Notes: generated by a model from the sequence alone, not told the origin. 64,000 bases of DNA from Pycnococcus provasolii (GCA_938743325.2 OW568872.1:744001-808000); one strand, 5' to 3'; positions 20,951 through 31,264 are shown, numbered from the stretch's first letter. Translations and numbers: made by a program.

Positions 20951-21221
20951 AACAAACAACAACAAACTGCTGAATGAATGCTCAAGATGAGTGTGAACAC
21001 TTCAGGAGTGGGCGTTAGGAAGGAAGGGAGGGGAGATTTCGTGACAAAGCAGGCACGTGCGGGAAAAAAACATCATAAAAGGGACTTGGACCGGAGGGGG
21101 AAGGGAGAGGGGAGGAAGAAGCTGATTTTTTTTTAATGAACAACGTGTCACCAACGAACCGATCTCCAAAAAAAAGGGATGGGCATGGATTGGGGTTTAG
21201 GCGGAGGGGAGAGATATTTTT
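20951..21221. other. Upstream region of the LamG gene
   Basis: No gene is seen. The strand upstream of ATG 20950 contains CATTCATTC and (TTG)n in the presumed leader, then A/G-rich sequence (about 21050-21150) with short poly-A and poly-G runs. Confidence 0.5.
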
Positions 21222-21851
21222 TCAGGGATGGAATTCCCCCCAGGCGGGTGCTGCGCGCCCGCGGCCACACCCATCGGTCTGACGAACGTACGAGCCACAT
21301 TCGTACGATAGAACGAAGTCGATGCGGCAAAAACTCTTGTCGGGAGATGCGTCCGCGCAGCCGAAGTCGATATGATGCTCTCTCTTGAAGTGGCCGTGCG
21401 GAGGGAGCGTGTCTACCGACGACCACTCGAGCCACCCCTTCTCGAGAAGCGCCAAGCGCACGCGCTCCTCCTGTTCTTTTTTCCTTTGGCAATAAACGGG
21501 GTAGTGAAGCCCTTGTAGGTGCCGCGTCAAGTTGCTCGCGTTCTTGCTCTTGTAGTCACACCCTATCTCCGAGCAATGGTGCCATGTCACGCCGATGTCG
21601 TGCATATTCGCGAGGTGCTTCTTCAAGATGCTCGCGTCCTTGCTCTTGTAGTCACACCCTGTCTCCGAGCAATGGTGCCATGTCACGCCGATGTCGTGCA
21701 TATTCGCGAGAATGTGCCCGGCGACAATGGCGGTCGGCGGGGGCGCGGGGCGTTGGCGACCGTGCTCGACACGAAGGCCTCCACATCGCCCTCGAAAAAC
21801 GGCCCGACCGAAGTGCGCGACGTGCAGCACGAGCGGGATCCCCAAGGGCAC
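21222..21851 (-). pseudogene. Fragment of a C2H2 zinc-finger protein with a nuclease-like tail start
   Basis: The minus strand reads two C2H2-type units (CSETGCDYKSK...HLANMH and CSEIGCDYKSK...HLQGLH), a basic helix, and then HIDFGCADASPD and FCRIDFVL. I know this layout from algal and giant-virus proteins in which C2H2 fingers precede a putative PD-(D/E)XK-like nuclease region, but that assignment is from memory and weak. There is no ATG at the left edge of the frame (first Met codon at 21701). The downstream part that should finish the domain is absent, so it looks like a broken fragment. The fingers lie in a 96-base tandem duplication. Confidence 0.5.
21531..21711. repeat. 96-base tandem duplication coding zinc fingers
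   Basis: The sequence starting TGTAGTCACACCCTATCTCC at 21551 recurs at 21647 with few changes. The 96-base period equals 32 codons, one finger plus linker, so the finger number grew by an in-frame duplication. Confidence 0.85.
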
Positions 21852-21984
21852 TCACCCAATATAAAGTCATGAACGGATCCCCAAGACCCCCAACCTCTAT
21901 TAGGAAGTTGGCCCATTTTTCATTTTTGTCTTGCACCAGTGGGCCACCTGGGTCCTGGTCAGGGTGATGGCAAGGGGGGGATGG

Positions 21985-22125
21985 GCGTGGTCAGTGGTGT
22001 TGGTGTGGTCAGTGGCGTGGTCAGTGGCGTGGTCAGTGGTGATGGGCGTGGTCAGTGGCGTGGTGATGGGCGTGCGTGGTCAGTGGCGTGGTGATGGGCG
22101 TGCGTGGTCAGTGGCGTGGTTGAAG
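21985..22125. repeat. GT-rich minisatellite
   Basis: Imperfect tandem copies are built from GTGGTCAGTGGC and GTGGTGATGGGCGT blocks. A larger unit of about 28 bases is repeated at the right end. One strand is nearly free of A and C. Confidence 0.85.
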
Positions 22126-22696
22126 AGCGCGGTGGTGTGGTGACCTGGTACATGGTGTGGTGGAGCCTGCGTGGTGGTATTGTATTGTGCCTTCGTGGTG
22201 ACGATGGGCGTGGTAGACTGGAGGTGTAGACTGGTACAAGTAGAACTTGACTGAGTGATTGAGTGAGTGAGTAGTGAGTGATTGGCCGATTGAAAGGGCA
22301 CTGATCAGCAGCGTGAACCGAACGATGAGCCGGGCGTCGTCGGTGATAGCAGGTGATGGGGTGATGGGGTGTTGACAATGATGGCTTAATGTGGAAGGAG
22401 CCTGGAGCCGGTCAGGAACACGCTGTTAACGCCGTTCCTGAACCTCGTGAATACGCGCACAACGAACCCTTTATTAGGGCACTCTCGCTCTCTCTCGCTC
22501 TCGTCGTTCGCCACTCCGCCACTCCGCCATTGCACTGCAGCCTATTGAGTGAGTGTGGGTGAAGTCGACTGGCTGGCTTGCTCTTAAGCTGAGCCTCCTC
22601 ATCTTTTTGAGTTCTCTCGACGCTTTCTTAAGCTTTTGGTGACTTCAGCATAACACTTTCTCACTTTCACTTTCACTTGAAAGCATACTAATAATA
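22126..22696. other. Upstream region of the MFI homologue
   Basis: No gene is seen. There is a (GAGT)n-like patch near 22255-22280, a CTCT/CGCT-rich patch near 22483-22503, and a leader rich in CTTTCACTTTCAC just before ATG 22697. Confidence 0.5.
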
Positions 22697-23842
22697 ATGT
22701 CCGGCGTCTCGAGTGCGACGACGCTGCCTGGTTCTTCGGAGCCGACGATACAGGTGTCGGATACGCGCGACGATAACGCGAGAGCCATGTACTCGGACTT
22801 CGACGTGTGGAACGCCACGAAGATCCAGGCGGCGTACCGAGGCGTACTCACAAGAAGGTACATGAGCGTGAGGCAGAAGGCGTCGCGCAGAATACAAGGC
22901 TTCGTCAGGAAAAGACGGCTGGAAATTGACTCGCGACTTAGCGCGGAGTCGACGCACGAACAGTACGTGAACGAAGCGGCGAGGAGAGTGCAGACCCTGT
23001 GGAGGAGGTTCAGCGGCATGCGCATCTACAGGTACTACAGAGACCTCATTCGATTCAGGGAGGCTGGCGACCCGCGCAGCTTCCTGAGGTCCATCAACCC
23101 AAGAGAGACGGAGCTCATCGACGCCGCCGCGGGCACGTTCGTGCGCTTCCGCCTAGGAGGAATCACTTTCCCACCTCTCATCTACTACAAGATATTCACG
23201 CACCGCACGGTGGCTGACGTGGGCTCGTTCGCGCCGCGCGACTACGCACACCAGTACGAGCCCGCGAACGTGATGGTGGCGGAGAACAACCACCCAAAGC
23301 CTGGCGAGGCGGCAAGCTGGGACGTCGACGGCTGGTACCAGCGCGTCGAGAACAACGGGTGGAGGCCCGTGAGCGAGCGCGTCATGCTTCACGAGGATCC
23401 GATCGCCGTGCTCACGGCGAGCCGTAAGCTCGACTTCCACCACCTTGCCACCAAGCGGCGAGAGGACAAGGATCTGGTACGCCGTCGCAAGAAGCGCGCT
23501 TGGATGATGAAGTTGTACAGCGAGGGCCTGAAGAAGGGTGGCGGCGAAGACGGGCCGAACGACGGCGTTGACGACGAAGAAGACGACCTTGAGGATGCAG
23601 ACGACCTGCTCAACTGGTCGATGGGGTTGGACTACGACGCATACATGTCGGAGTGGGGCACGCTCGCGACGAGTTTTCCAAGCGACGCGTTCGTTCCCAC
23701 GGAAATCTACGCGGAGTATCGCCGGCTATCGTACGCGAGCGACGACGCGCTGCGCGACACGCTCATGGACATGGATACGTTCGCGCCTGTCGCGTCGACG
23801 ATGGATCCGCCCGAGCCTCAGCACTTCAAGGTGCCAACCTGA
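22697..23842 (+). CDS. C11orf65/MFI homologue with IQ motifs
   Basis: This protein has 381 residues. Three basic IQ-like helices lie near the start (KIQAAYRGVLTRRY about 36-49, RRIQGFVRKRR about 64-74, RRVQTLWRRFSGMRIYRYYR about 96-115) and should bind calmodulin or centrin. The rest matches, from memory, the animal protein C11orf65 (mitochondrial fission factor interactor, MFI). Matching pieces are INPRETELIDAAAG, VRFRLGGITFPPLIYYKIF, GWYQRVENNGWRPVS and NWSMGLDYDAYMSEW. The animal gene is widely conserved in ciliated eukaryotes, so a cilium or centriole link is my inference. An acidic insertion (DDEEDDLEDADD) lies near 290-305. A copy of the shared 3'-UTR element begins 24 bases after the stop. 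Confidence 0.85.
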   Translation: MSGVSSATTLPGSSEPTIQVSDTRDDNARAMYSDFDVWNATKIQAAYRGVLTRRYMSVRQKASRRIQGFVRKRRLEIDSRLSAESTHEQYVNEAARRVQTLWRRFSGMRIYRYYRDLIRFREAGDPRSFLRSINPRETELIDAAAGTFVRFRLGGITFPPLIYYKIFTHRTVADVGSFAPRDYAHQYEPANVMVAENNHPKPGEAASWDVDGWYQRVENNGWRPVSERVMLHEDPIAVLTASRKLDFHHLATKRREDKDLVRRRKKRAWMMKLYSEGLKKGGGEDGPNDGVDDEEDDLEDADDLLNWSMGLDYDAYMSEWGTLATSFPSDAFVPTEIYAEYRRLSYASDDALRDTLMDMDTFAPVASTMDPPEPQHFKVPT

Positions 23843-23865
23843 GATCCCTCATTCAGTAATGAAGT

Positions 23866-23910
23866 GTACTTTACTCTGTCCACCGGTTGTCCATTCACAC
23901 CATTCACTTT
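23866..23910 (+). repeat. Shared 3'-UTR element, copy B
   Basis: This copy reads GTACTTTACTCTGTCCA, then TTGTCCATTCACACCATTCAC, in the sense direction and 24 bases after the MFI-homologue stop. See copy A (1516) and copy C (60711). Confidence 0.55.
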
Positions 23911-24179
23911 CACCATTCAGCCCATTCACCGGTGCCGTTCACTTCGCGTTTATGTACATTGCGCAAGTAGCAACGTGTCTCTGCTTACCTCCATACCTCA
24001 TGCATTGTTGTAAACTACAAAATACACGAAATATACTTACAGCACATATCTTCACATATTCGTCGTCGTGGTTGTTTGCCGCCATTGCTGCCACGCCCGC
24101 ACAAAGATCCGAGCCATGAATGCGACAATTGGCACGAAGCTTGACGTAATGCGACTGCTCCACCTCAGACTATGCCACT

Positions 24180-24829
24180 TCAGCGAGCGCAAGATCGCGG
24201 ACAGCATAGCGCACACGGAGCAGAATTCGGTGCTGAAGCACGCACTGCTAAGTCAGCAGCTTGAGCTAGCGCATCGCGCGTTTTTTCGTGGTTGGCGCCA
24301 TAGCTTTGCTCGTAGGCATACGCTGCTTGGTCGTAGAAGGAAGCAGCCTCGCTGAACTTCTCTTGCTTCTTGAGCAAGCCTGCGTAATTGTAGGACGAAT
24401 CGCCGTAATTTGGATGCGCATCGCCCAGCTCGCGATGAAAACCGTCGAGTGCCTCGCGGTACAGCGGCTCGGCGTCGGCGTACTTGCCCTGATTATTGAG
24501 CAAGATCGCGAGATTGTTGATCGCGTTTTAGCGGCTCGGCGTCGGCGTGCTCTTGCACAAGCTGCGCGTGAGCGCTCTCCATCTCCGGCGTGAGTTCTCG
24601 CACGTGATACTCCGTCCGGGTCGTTCGGATATTCGGCCGCGAGCACGACGCGTCGCCGCGCACACACCAGGATGTCTGATGCTGCGACACGCGCGAACCA
24701 CGGGAATGTTGCGGCGGATACACCGTAGTCGTAGTGCGGACGAGCACTCGCACTCGCCATGATGAGAAACGACGACCAAGAATGCTTGCCGTTAGCTGAT
24801 ATGCTGATGGCGAACTTGCCCGCACGCAT
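24180..24829 (-). pseudogene. Broken tetratricopeptide-repeat gene
   Basis: The left part (24503 down to 24180) reads a good kinesin-light-chain/NPHP3-type TPR segment: NNQGKYADAEPLYREALDGF, then NYAGLLKKQEKFSEAASFYD and YGANHEKTRDAL. Just upstream, INNLAIL is in the same frame but is cut off by a TAA. The preceding repeat (QLVQEHADAEPL) continues in a different frame, so part of one repeat seems deleted. Further upstream, VVLAAEYPNDPDG is open in a third reading. Only about three repeats survive, and the end (SAPNSAPCALCCPRS) is out of pattern. It could still be transcribed. Confidence 0.55.
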
Positions 24830-25173
24830 TCACCTGAGCTTTCTGTCACGTGCAAGTGCAAGTGCAAGGCATAAACGGTTGATTGATTGATTCGTTGTTA
24901 CTTCCTGTTGGTACCTTCCTAGGAGGGTAGAGAGTATTCTACCGCCTTAAAGTGGTTTTCCTTCTCCCCCAATCCAATGCAAATGCCCCACTACAGGATT
25001 CCTGCTTCCTCTGCCCCCCGACCTCTCTGCCCGTTAAAATTATTAGTTCAGGGAATTGTTGACCACCCCTCTGCCCCTGGAGCCGTTTTGGTTTTTTGGT
25101 TTTGTGCGCGTTTTTTCCCTCGCAGTTCGGCGACAGCTGTCAATTCCTTCTCCTCGCTCGCAGGATTCCATCC
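24830..25173. other. Gene-free spacer
   Basis: A (TTGA)n patch lies near 24880-24893 and a C/T-rich leader precedes ATG 25174. I see no gene or RNA. Confidence 0.4.
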
Positions 25174-25710
25174 ATGGCGGGTCCATTGGCTTCCGATTCT
25201 GTCCTGGTACCTGCTTCCTTGGTTGGTGGATTTCAGGACACTCCTCCTGACTTCGGGGATCACCATAGTATTTGCAGCAGCAGCAGTTGCAGCACTTGCA
25301 GTAGCGGTAGTAGTAATAATAAGCCCTTAGCGCTGACTACGACGTGGATGCCCGCGTCGATGTCCATGTCGATGTCAACGATTGCAGCAAGCGAGCAAAC
25401 GTGGGCCGCGGGACTCGAGGCGCTTCCGTGGGAAGCACAGACGAATGTGCCTAAGCGCTTGCGCACGCTCACGAAGGCGATGACGGAACTGGGCAGCAAA
25501 ATGGGTCGTCGGCGGGACACGATATACGTCGACGCTCCACCGTCGCTGGTGAACATTACAATCGTGCGAGGCACGAGTCTGCGAGAAGACGTGCGCCAAC
25601 AGCGCAAGGACGAACTCGGTCAGAAAGCCGTGCGTGCAGCTGGCTCGGTGCTCGCGCTCGCGGCGTGGTATGTGGGAGAGGGTGTCGTGAATGTGCTGTG
25701 TCGCGCGTGA
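25174..25710 (+). CDS. Small orphan protein, possible tail anchor
   Basis: This frame codes 178 residues from ATG 25174; ATG 25348 (MPASMSMSMS) would give 120. I do not recognise it. The first part has Ser/Cys-rich low complexity (CSSSSCSTCSSGSS). The middle is a basic helix (NVPKRLRTLTKAMTELG) and a strand-like stretch (IYVDAPPSLVNITIVRGTS). The end is a hydrophobic segment of about 20 residues (SVLALAAWYVGEGVVNVL) that could anchor in a membrane. TGTAA follows about 55 bases after the stop, a motif used as polyadenylation signal in green algae. It converges on RWDD1. The second half looks more protein-like than the first. Confidence 0.55.
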   Translation: MAGPLASDSVLVPASLVGGFQDTPPDFGDHHSICSSSSCSTCSSGSSNNKPLALTTTWMPASMSMSMSTIAASEQTWAAGLEALPWEAQTNVPKRLRTLTKAMTELGSKMGRRRDTIYVDAPPSLVNITIVRGTSLREDVRQQRKDELGQKAVRAAGSVLALAAWYVGEGVVNVLCRA

Positions 25711-25839
25711 AACATATTATGCTAAACAATAATCCTTTTGTTGTAGAGTGTGTGTTGTGTACTGTAAATGAACCATAACGAAGTACTAACTAGTGAAACA
25801 AAACATTACTTGGCGAATACGCAGCTCTGCGCATTGCCG

Positions 25840-26652
25840 TTACGACGACGCGGGTGTTGACACGCCCTCCTCTTCCACCAAGGCTTCGAGGTCGTCGAGT
25901 AAGTCGTCCTCGTCGTCGAGGTCGTCGAGGTCAAAGTCCTCCTCATCATCCTCGAGCTCAGCCTCCACAGCCTCGCCGCGCCGCTTCTCGAAGTACGCGC
26001 GCCCGGTCATGCGCTTCGCTCGCTCCGCCCTCTCCGCCGCGTCCGGCGCGAGCGCCTTGGCAAGCGCGCGCTCGGCTTCGAATCGCGTGTGCCAGTCTTC
26101 GAACGTCTCCTTGGTGACTTCTATACCGGCAGCCCTGCGCGCCTTGGCAAGTCGTTCCTCCTCGGCGAGTTCTTTCTTTTTCCGCGCCGCCTCGTCCTCC
26201 ATCTCGCCAACGTCTAGGTTGGCGTGCTCTCGCAGCCAGTCCTTCGCGGCGTTTGCTAGTGTGAACATCATCGCCATGCCGACGTTTGCGAGCGCTTCGT
26301 CGTGCAGGTGCGTTTCGATGTTCGCAAGGTCTGTCTTGCTGATTCCCTGTTCGCTCTGGCATACGATGAGCGGCGGAACGTCGGGGTACGTCGGCGGGTA
26401 TGCGAAGAGCAGTCCAAGTCTTTGTGGAATTTCCGGCGGTTCTTCGTCCGGTTCCTCGGGAACGACTGTGATCCTGTAAGCGGCGGCGGCGGCGTCGTCT
26501 GCTGCGTTATGTAGTTTCAGTCGTTGTGCGGTGGTAGTTTCCAGCGTGTCGACGTCAAGTATTTGAAACTGCTCGTCCATGAAGATGGCCTGAAGCGCCT
26601 CGATTTCGTCCGACTGGTCGTCCAAGTACTGCTGGTGATCATCGCCGCTCAT
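25840..26652 (-). CDS. RWDD1: RWD-domain protein (RWDD1/Gir2/DFRP2)
   Basis: This protein has 270 residues from ATG 26652. The N-terminal RWD domain (about 1-130) has the family hallmarks: DEIEALQAIFMDE at the start, then the YPPTYPDVPPLI turn and an ending amphipathic helix. The C-terminal half has a charged helix and the DFRP-type segment (TKETFEDWHTRFEAER, then KRMTGRAYFEKR), and ends in a strongly acidic run. In yeast and animals this protein (Gir2/DFRP2) binds and stabilises the translational GTPase DRG2/Rbg2, and Gir2 also binds Gcn1 through RWD. The domain order and length are normal. The presumed leader upstream of the start contains CATTCGTTCGTTCATTC. Confidence 0.9.
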   Translation of the reverse strand: MSGDDHQQYLDDQSDEIEALQAIFMDEQFQILDVDTLETTTAQRLKLHNAADDAAAAAYRITVVPEEPDEEPPEIPQRLGLLFAYPPTYPDVPPLIVCQSEQGISKTDLANIETHLHDEALANVGMAMMFTLANAAKDWLREHANLDVGEMEDEAARKKKELAEEERLAKARRAAGIEVTKETFEDWHTRFEAERALAKALAPDAAERAERAKRMTGRAYFEKRRGEAVEAELEDDEEDFDLDDLDDEDDLLDDLEALVEEEGVSTPASS

Positions 26653-27592
26653 GGATGAACACGAATGAACGAACGAATGAGTGAAATATTTGTGGTCACT
26701 TGAATGAAAATGGTATATATATCTATATGTATGCGAGTGACAAGTCTAATAATTATGAACCTTACCAACAAATCACTCACAACTACTGAGCCGGAATCGC
26801 GGCAATGGCGGCGTCTATGCGCAAGAGCGAAAACAGGTAGCAAAAACACCTAACTTAGCGAAAACCCCAAACACTCACCCAAACCCCAACCCCCAAACAG
26901 TCACACAAACCCCCAAACACCTTACCCAACCACCAACACACAACCAACACAGTCTACTGAACCTAGTAGGGATCCCCGAAACGGGATCCCATTAAGAAGG
27001 CTGATATTGGTGCTGATGGCTCAGCATTCCTCGAATCAGGGGAGGGGCCCCCCCCAGCCAGCTGCCCCAGCCTCTGAGCCTCCCCCTCCCTGGGACCCCC
27101 TCGCTCCGCAGTCCGCACCAGATCCCCCTGGCACCTGGGATGGAGAATCCGAAGCCTCGAGGCGAAAGGGGAAGTAGGCTCCCGCAGTCGTCCAACAGGT
27201 GCATTGCGGCCCCCCCATCTGCCCCCCCGGGAGTCCCCCGGGGGTCTCTCCCAGTTCTCGGGACCCGGCAAATAAGACGCTCTCAATTTACATCCATGGA
27301 CGCGCCGTCCCGTCCTCGGTACACGCCAAGTACTTGCGTGCCTTGGCATACGATACACCTCCTACCTCTATGCAACTCAAAAAGCAATGGTCCTCAAGAG
27401 CTTGGTCCTTCTAGGAGCCTTGTTGAGCCTCCTCAAGAGCTTGGTGCTCAGGAGCATGGGGCTCAGCTTGGGGAGCTTGGGGACAATAATGTGGCTCAGG
27501 GTTCTATTATAAACGACGCATCCATCTCCGAATCTGACAATCTTATGCTGCACACCGACTTTCGAAGTACCGCAACGTACACGTACATCGCG
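26653..27592. other. Head-to-head spacer with C/A-rich tract
   Basis: Between RWDD1 and the next plus-strand gene, 26842-26955 is an almost pure A/C strand built from AAACCCC-like words. A GGGATCCC pair lies near 26970-26990, and 27393-27480 contains imperfect repeats of CTCAAGAGCTTGG. A frame is open through 27140-27592, but its composition is unlike the downstream protein. Confidence 0.5.
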
Positions 27593-27655
27593 ATGATGAA
27601 CAAGAAAGATAACCTAGCGGCGGCGCAGAAGATAAACAACAACAACAGCAGCAGC

Positions 27656-28899
27656 ATGGTTTCCAAAAGGAAACAAAGCAGTGACGACGACGACGACGAC
27701 GACAATATTAACGAGCCTCCAGCAACGAGAAGAAGAAGGAGGAGGAGAAGAAGAAGTCAAGGTGAACACTACGAACGCGTCGACCCTCTCGGTGTGCCAG
27801 CAGCCTTGGCCAATTCGCACAAAACACTCGCAACGTACGCAGCCACAGCAGCGAGAGACCCCGCGCTGTGGGCGAATGAACAGATACAACAACAAAGCAG
27901 AATGCAGTGCCCACCAAGACGCGAAGACGGAGAAAGCAGAAGGAGAAGGCACGAAGCAAGAACCGCACTCTCGTCACAAAGCCGTCAAAAGAAAGCTGAT
28001 GCGACGACGATTGTTGCAACCATACCGCCTACTTTCCGCACACCGCAAAGCGACGAGCAACGAGTCGACGCGCGCTGCGGCTGCGCGTCAACGTTCGCGT
28101 CGCCCGTCGCGCCTGCCGTTGCACCGCTCGTCGCGGAGACGTGCGCAGAATACGCAGTGCAGTCCTACGGCAGGATGTCGTACGCAAGAGAGCTGAACGC
28201 CGCGCCAGTCCTTTCCAGCCCGGCGTCGGCGTCGTCGGAAAGTCGACGCGCGCTCGCCGCGGGAAGGTTGCGCTCGCTCGCTGATGAGGTGAGAGGCGCT
28301 CTTGGGCGTGCAGACGCCATGCTGCGTGAGGCACAGCGCGAGTCGGCTGCGGCGATGGCTTGGCGTGTGCTGGAGGACAACGCCGCGGATGGCGCTCCAC
28401 CCAACCGCATCGCGGGTGTGCTGTTCGTGCCGTCAGCTGCGAGTTTGCCCATCGCGGAGCTTGCAGTCCTGCTGCATGCTCGAGATGTGCTTTGTCCCAT
28501 CGTGGCTGTGCAGCTTCTTCCAGCATGCGACGTGGATGACAACGAGGATGGACTGCCATTGCACGCGCATGCAGATACCGTGCACTCTTTGGCCTGGAGC
28601 GCACATCGGAATGCGTGTGCTACGCTTGCGCTCGCTACCGCTTCGTCAGCTGAGCCACCATCTGAGCATACGCTCGAGGAGGAGGAGAAAGAGGAGGAAG
28701 AGCAGCAGCATGAACAGCAGCATGAGCAGCCGAAGAAGGATTTGCAAAATGGAAGCCATCCTTCCCCTGGCGCTGACGTCGTCGTCGCAGCTGCCACCCC
28801 GACACCGCACACACCACCGCTTGGAGTTGTGGCTAGCCCGGCATCCGGTAATGCCATCGTCGTCGACGACGAAGAGGCGATGGCTCCAGAAGATCTGCC

Positions 28900-28944
<45 letters not shown>

Positions 28945-29857
28945 CGATGTGCCACACCACAAGGATGTGTCGAATGTGCCGGCGCTTGTGCCCAACCCGT
29001 ATGGCGTGTGTCTTGTGCGCAACGAAACGGCGACACCGCAGCGTGTGCACGGATGCTACCAGTGGTTTATCGACAGCGAGGGTTGGCATATTGCTGCCGC
29101 ATGGATGACTTCGGACGGCACCTTGGCAGCAGCACGTGTTTATGGCCCTGCCACACCGTCCGGGGAAGGTGGGCTCGTGGCCCTACTGCGGCAGCTTCGA
29201 GTGGACACGTGCCGCCTTGCTGCTGCCGTGAGCAAATCAGAGGTAGCGTCGTCGTCACCGCCGCCGCCGACGGAACCGGAAACGGCAGCGGAGGAGGCTG
29301 CCCCTCGTTCCGCTGTGGTGCCGTCGTTGCCTCCGCCGTGCATTTTGCGCCTCGAAAGCGTAGACGCGCCACCGCACGGCGAATCTTTCGATGCCGCGGC
29401 TTGGCGTGCACTCGCTCAGGATGAGGGCGACGACGTGCTCGCGGGGACGGCAGACTTCCCGTCCACAGACCTTTCACTGGACGCGTGGGTTGTGGACAAT
29501 GGCAACTCCGCATGCGTGGCACGTGCCGACACCGTCACGGTGGACGTGCAGCTCTGGACGAGAGGTGAGCGGATGCTGGGGAATAGCCCGCCCGCACCTA
29601 CGACACCCGCGTTCGAGGGTGACGAAGGCGAAGACGACGGCAACCATGCGGCGTGCCCGCCATCGCCCGCCTCTCATCTTGCTGCGGAGCTCTATGCGCT
29701 TCTTCAGCTCGACGCGCACGCCGCTCCCTTTTCCAAAGCGTGTCGCACTATGAGCCAGAGGGTATCGTGCTGGCGCGTTCTGCCCTACCACGTCGCGTCG
29801 TGCCGTGCCGCTGCTAGTTTAGTGACGCTGGCGACGACGACGTCACCATCTCTGTGA
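27656..29857 (+). CDS. Nuclear-looking protein, possible Mediator 13-like C-terminal region
   Basis: Start ATG 27656 (MVSKRKQSS) was chosen because a nuclear-type basic/acidic region follows directly; ATG 27593 and even ATG 27140 are in frame. The protein has about 733 residues. An acidic run and an Arg-rich run (RRRRRRRRRSQG) are followed by low-complexity sequence, a folded part (GVLFVPSAASLPIAELAVLL), a Glu/Gln-rich linker, polyAla, then CYQWFIDSEGWHIAAAWMTS. This last part recalls the MED13 C-terminal strand pattern (Y-C/W, D-W, then W-T-D-G-L) and is followed by CILRLESVDAP and AWRALAQDE, which fit the same order. The likeness is weak and unproved. If right, the protein would belong to the Mediator kinase module. 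Otherwise it is an orphan nuclear protein. Confidence 0.6.
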
Positions 29858-29893
29858 TTTTAGTAAATAAATTTGTTTCTAATTGTTTATTTT

Positions 29894-31264
29894 TCAGCGG
29901 CTGAATATGCCCGATATCCATTGCCAAATCCCACCACCACCTCCTCTGCCCTCCTCCTCCTCCTCCTCCTCTTCATCGTCGTCGTCGTCGTCGTCGTCCT
30001 CCTCCCCCTGCTGCTCCTCTTCGTCTTCGTCTTCTTCCTCCTCCTCCTGATCTAGATCATAGTTATCTTCGCCTTCATACTTTTTCCTGTCTGCCTTGTC
30101 GTCCTTCTCATCCAAGTAGTGTACCCTGCGATCAAGGGAAATAGGCATTGACCTACCAACCTTATTCCCCTTGCTGCGATGACCCTTAACCCCTCTTTCG
30201 AATTCTTTGATAACCTCAGGATGTGCGAGCACGTCGTCGACCAATGCAGCGTCAAGTGAAGCGCAAATCAACCGCAGCGCGTCCGAGCCCGCCCGCACCA
30301 GAGGTTTATATTTGCGTGCACACAATAGAAAGGCAAGCTTCACTTCAGCACGCTTATCGAAAAGCGTCTCTGCAACGCGACACATGGTCTCTGTAATTGT
30401 CTCGTTGTCATCGATGCGGAAGCCCGGCATACCGTACTGCGCGCCACCTCCGGGACCCTCGTCCGCCCACGCACTCTCAATTGGATTTAGCGCAGCGAAT
30501 TTTCGAGGCGTATATCCACCAGGAGTTTTCACTTTCAAAGCCCCTGGGTAAGCCCGCAAGATTGGGATAACAGCAGCCCTTGCATACTCCGGCCACACAT
30601 CCTTTCCCACGACAAGATGCAGTGGAAGCAAGTTCCCATAACCGCACGAAGATGCAGCCTCTGGGTACAGCTTTAGCAGTCGTCGAATGATTACGGGCGA
30701 GCGTCTTCTTCCGTACCAGTTCTGCGCATCAGTCGCGGCGTGGAGCGGGGTACTCTTCACCTCGTCCACGTACCTTGCGGCACTTGGCGCCAGGTCCAGA
30801 ATCTTGTGAACTATTTCATAAGCAGCTCCGTGACTCAGTGCGTAGTGCAGCACGGACGAACCAACAAAAGCTCCTCCAAGGCTCCAAGGCTCCTCGTCAT
30901 ACCATTCGTCATCGTCCTCTTCGTCTTCTGGAGGCTTGTCCTCTTCCTTGAACTGGTACTTCGCACCCTCCGGTAGTCTGTCTAGCAGAGCTTTCAGCGT
31001 CAAGTTCATCGTCTGTTTATGTAGTATACACGCGCACATTGCCAGTGCCGCTGTGCGCGCTACGTTTTTTGCACCTGCGTATCCGATGACATCCTTTGAT
31101 TCGTCCTCGACGTACTCGGCCGCCTTGGTGTCTATTACGTGCCTGCGCTGCTTATCGTCCTCTTCGCCAAACTCTTTGTGGAACGCAAGCAGAGGAGGCG
31201 CAAGCACGCCCTTGCGCCTCGCAGCGACAAACATGATGGGAGACATGTACCATTCAAGCACCAT
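29894..31264 (-). CDS. Ankyrin-repeat-type protein with acidic tail
   Basis: This protein has 456 residues from ATG 31264. Ankyrin-like units are seen as SSVLHYALSHGAAYEIVHKI, then STPLHAATDAQN, then NLLPLHLVVGKD, with GYTPRKFAALN as the last. They resemble the repeat style of diatom and other algal proteins in which LLxLYPEAA or ILxAYPGAL helices alternate with LPLHLV. The C-terminal 80 residues are almost only Glu and Asp with Gly, ending at the stop next to GIWQWISGIFSR. No signal or membrane segment is seen. Function is unknown; ankyrin units usually bind proteins. Only 36 bases separate its stop from that of the preceding plus-strand gene. Confidence 0.75.
   Translation of the reverse strand: MVLEWYMSPIMFVAARRKGVLAPPLLAFHKEFGEEDDKQRRHVIDTKAAEYVEDESKDVIGYAGAKNVARTAALAMCACILHKQTMNLTLKALLDRLPEGAKYQFKEEDKPPEDEEDDDEWYDEEPWSLGGAFVGSSVLHYALSHGAAYEIVHKILDLAPSAARYVDEVKSTPLHAATDAQNWYGRRRSPVIIRRLLKLYPEAASSCGYGNLLPLHLVVGKDVWPEYARAAVIPILRAYPGALKVKTPGGYTPRKFAALNPIESAWADEGPGGGAQYGMPGFRIDDNETITETMCRVAETLFDKRAEVKLAFLLCARKYKPLVRAGSDALRLICASLDAALVDDVLAHPEVIKEFERGVKGHRSKGNKVGRSMPISLDRRVHYLDEKDDKADRKKYEGEDNYDLDQEEEEEDEDEEEQQGEEDDDDDDDDEEEEEEEEGRGGGGGIWQWISGIFSR

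Noticed and set aside
27140-27592. N-terminal extension of the possible Mediator 13-like gene
   Set aside because: The frame is open and has an ATG, but the sequence is made of imperfect repeats with no protein-like pattern, so I chose a later ATG.
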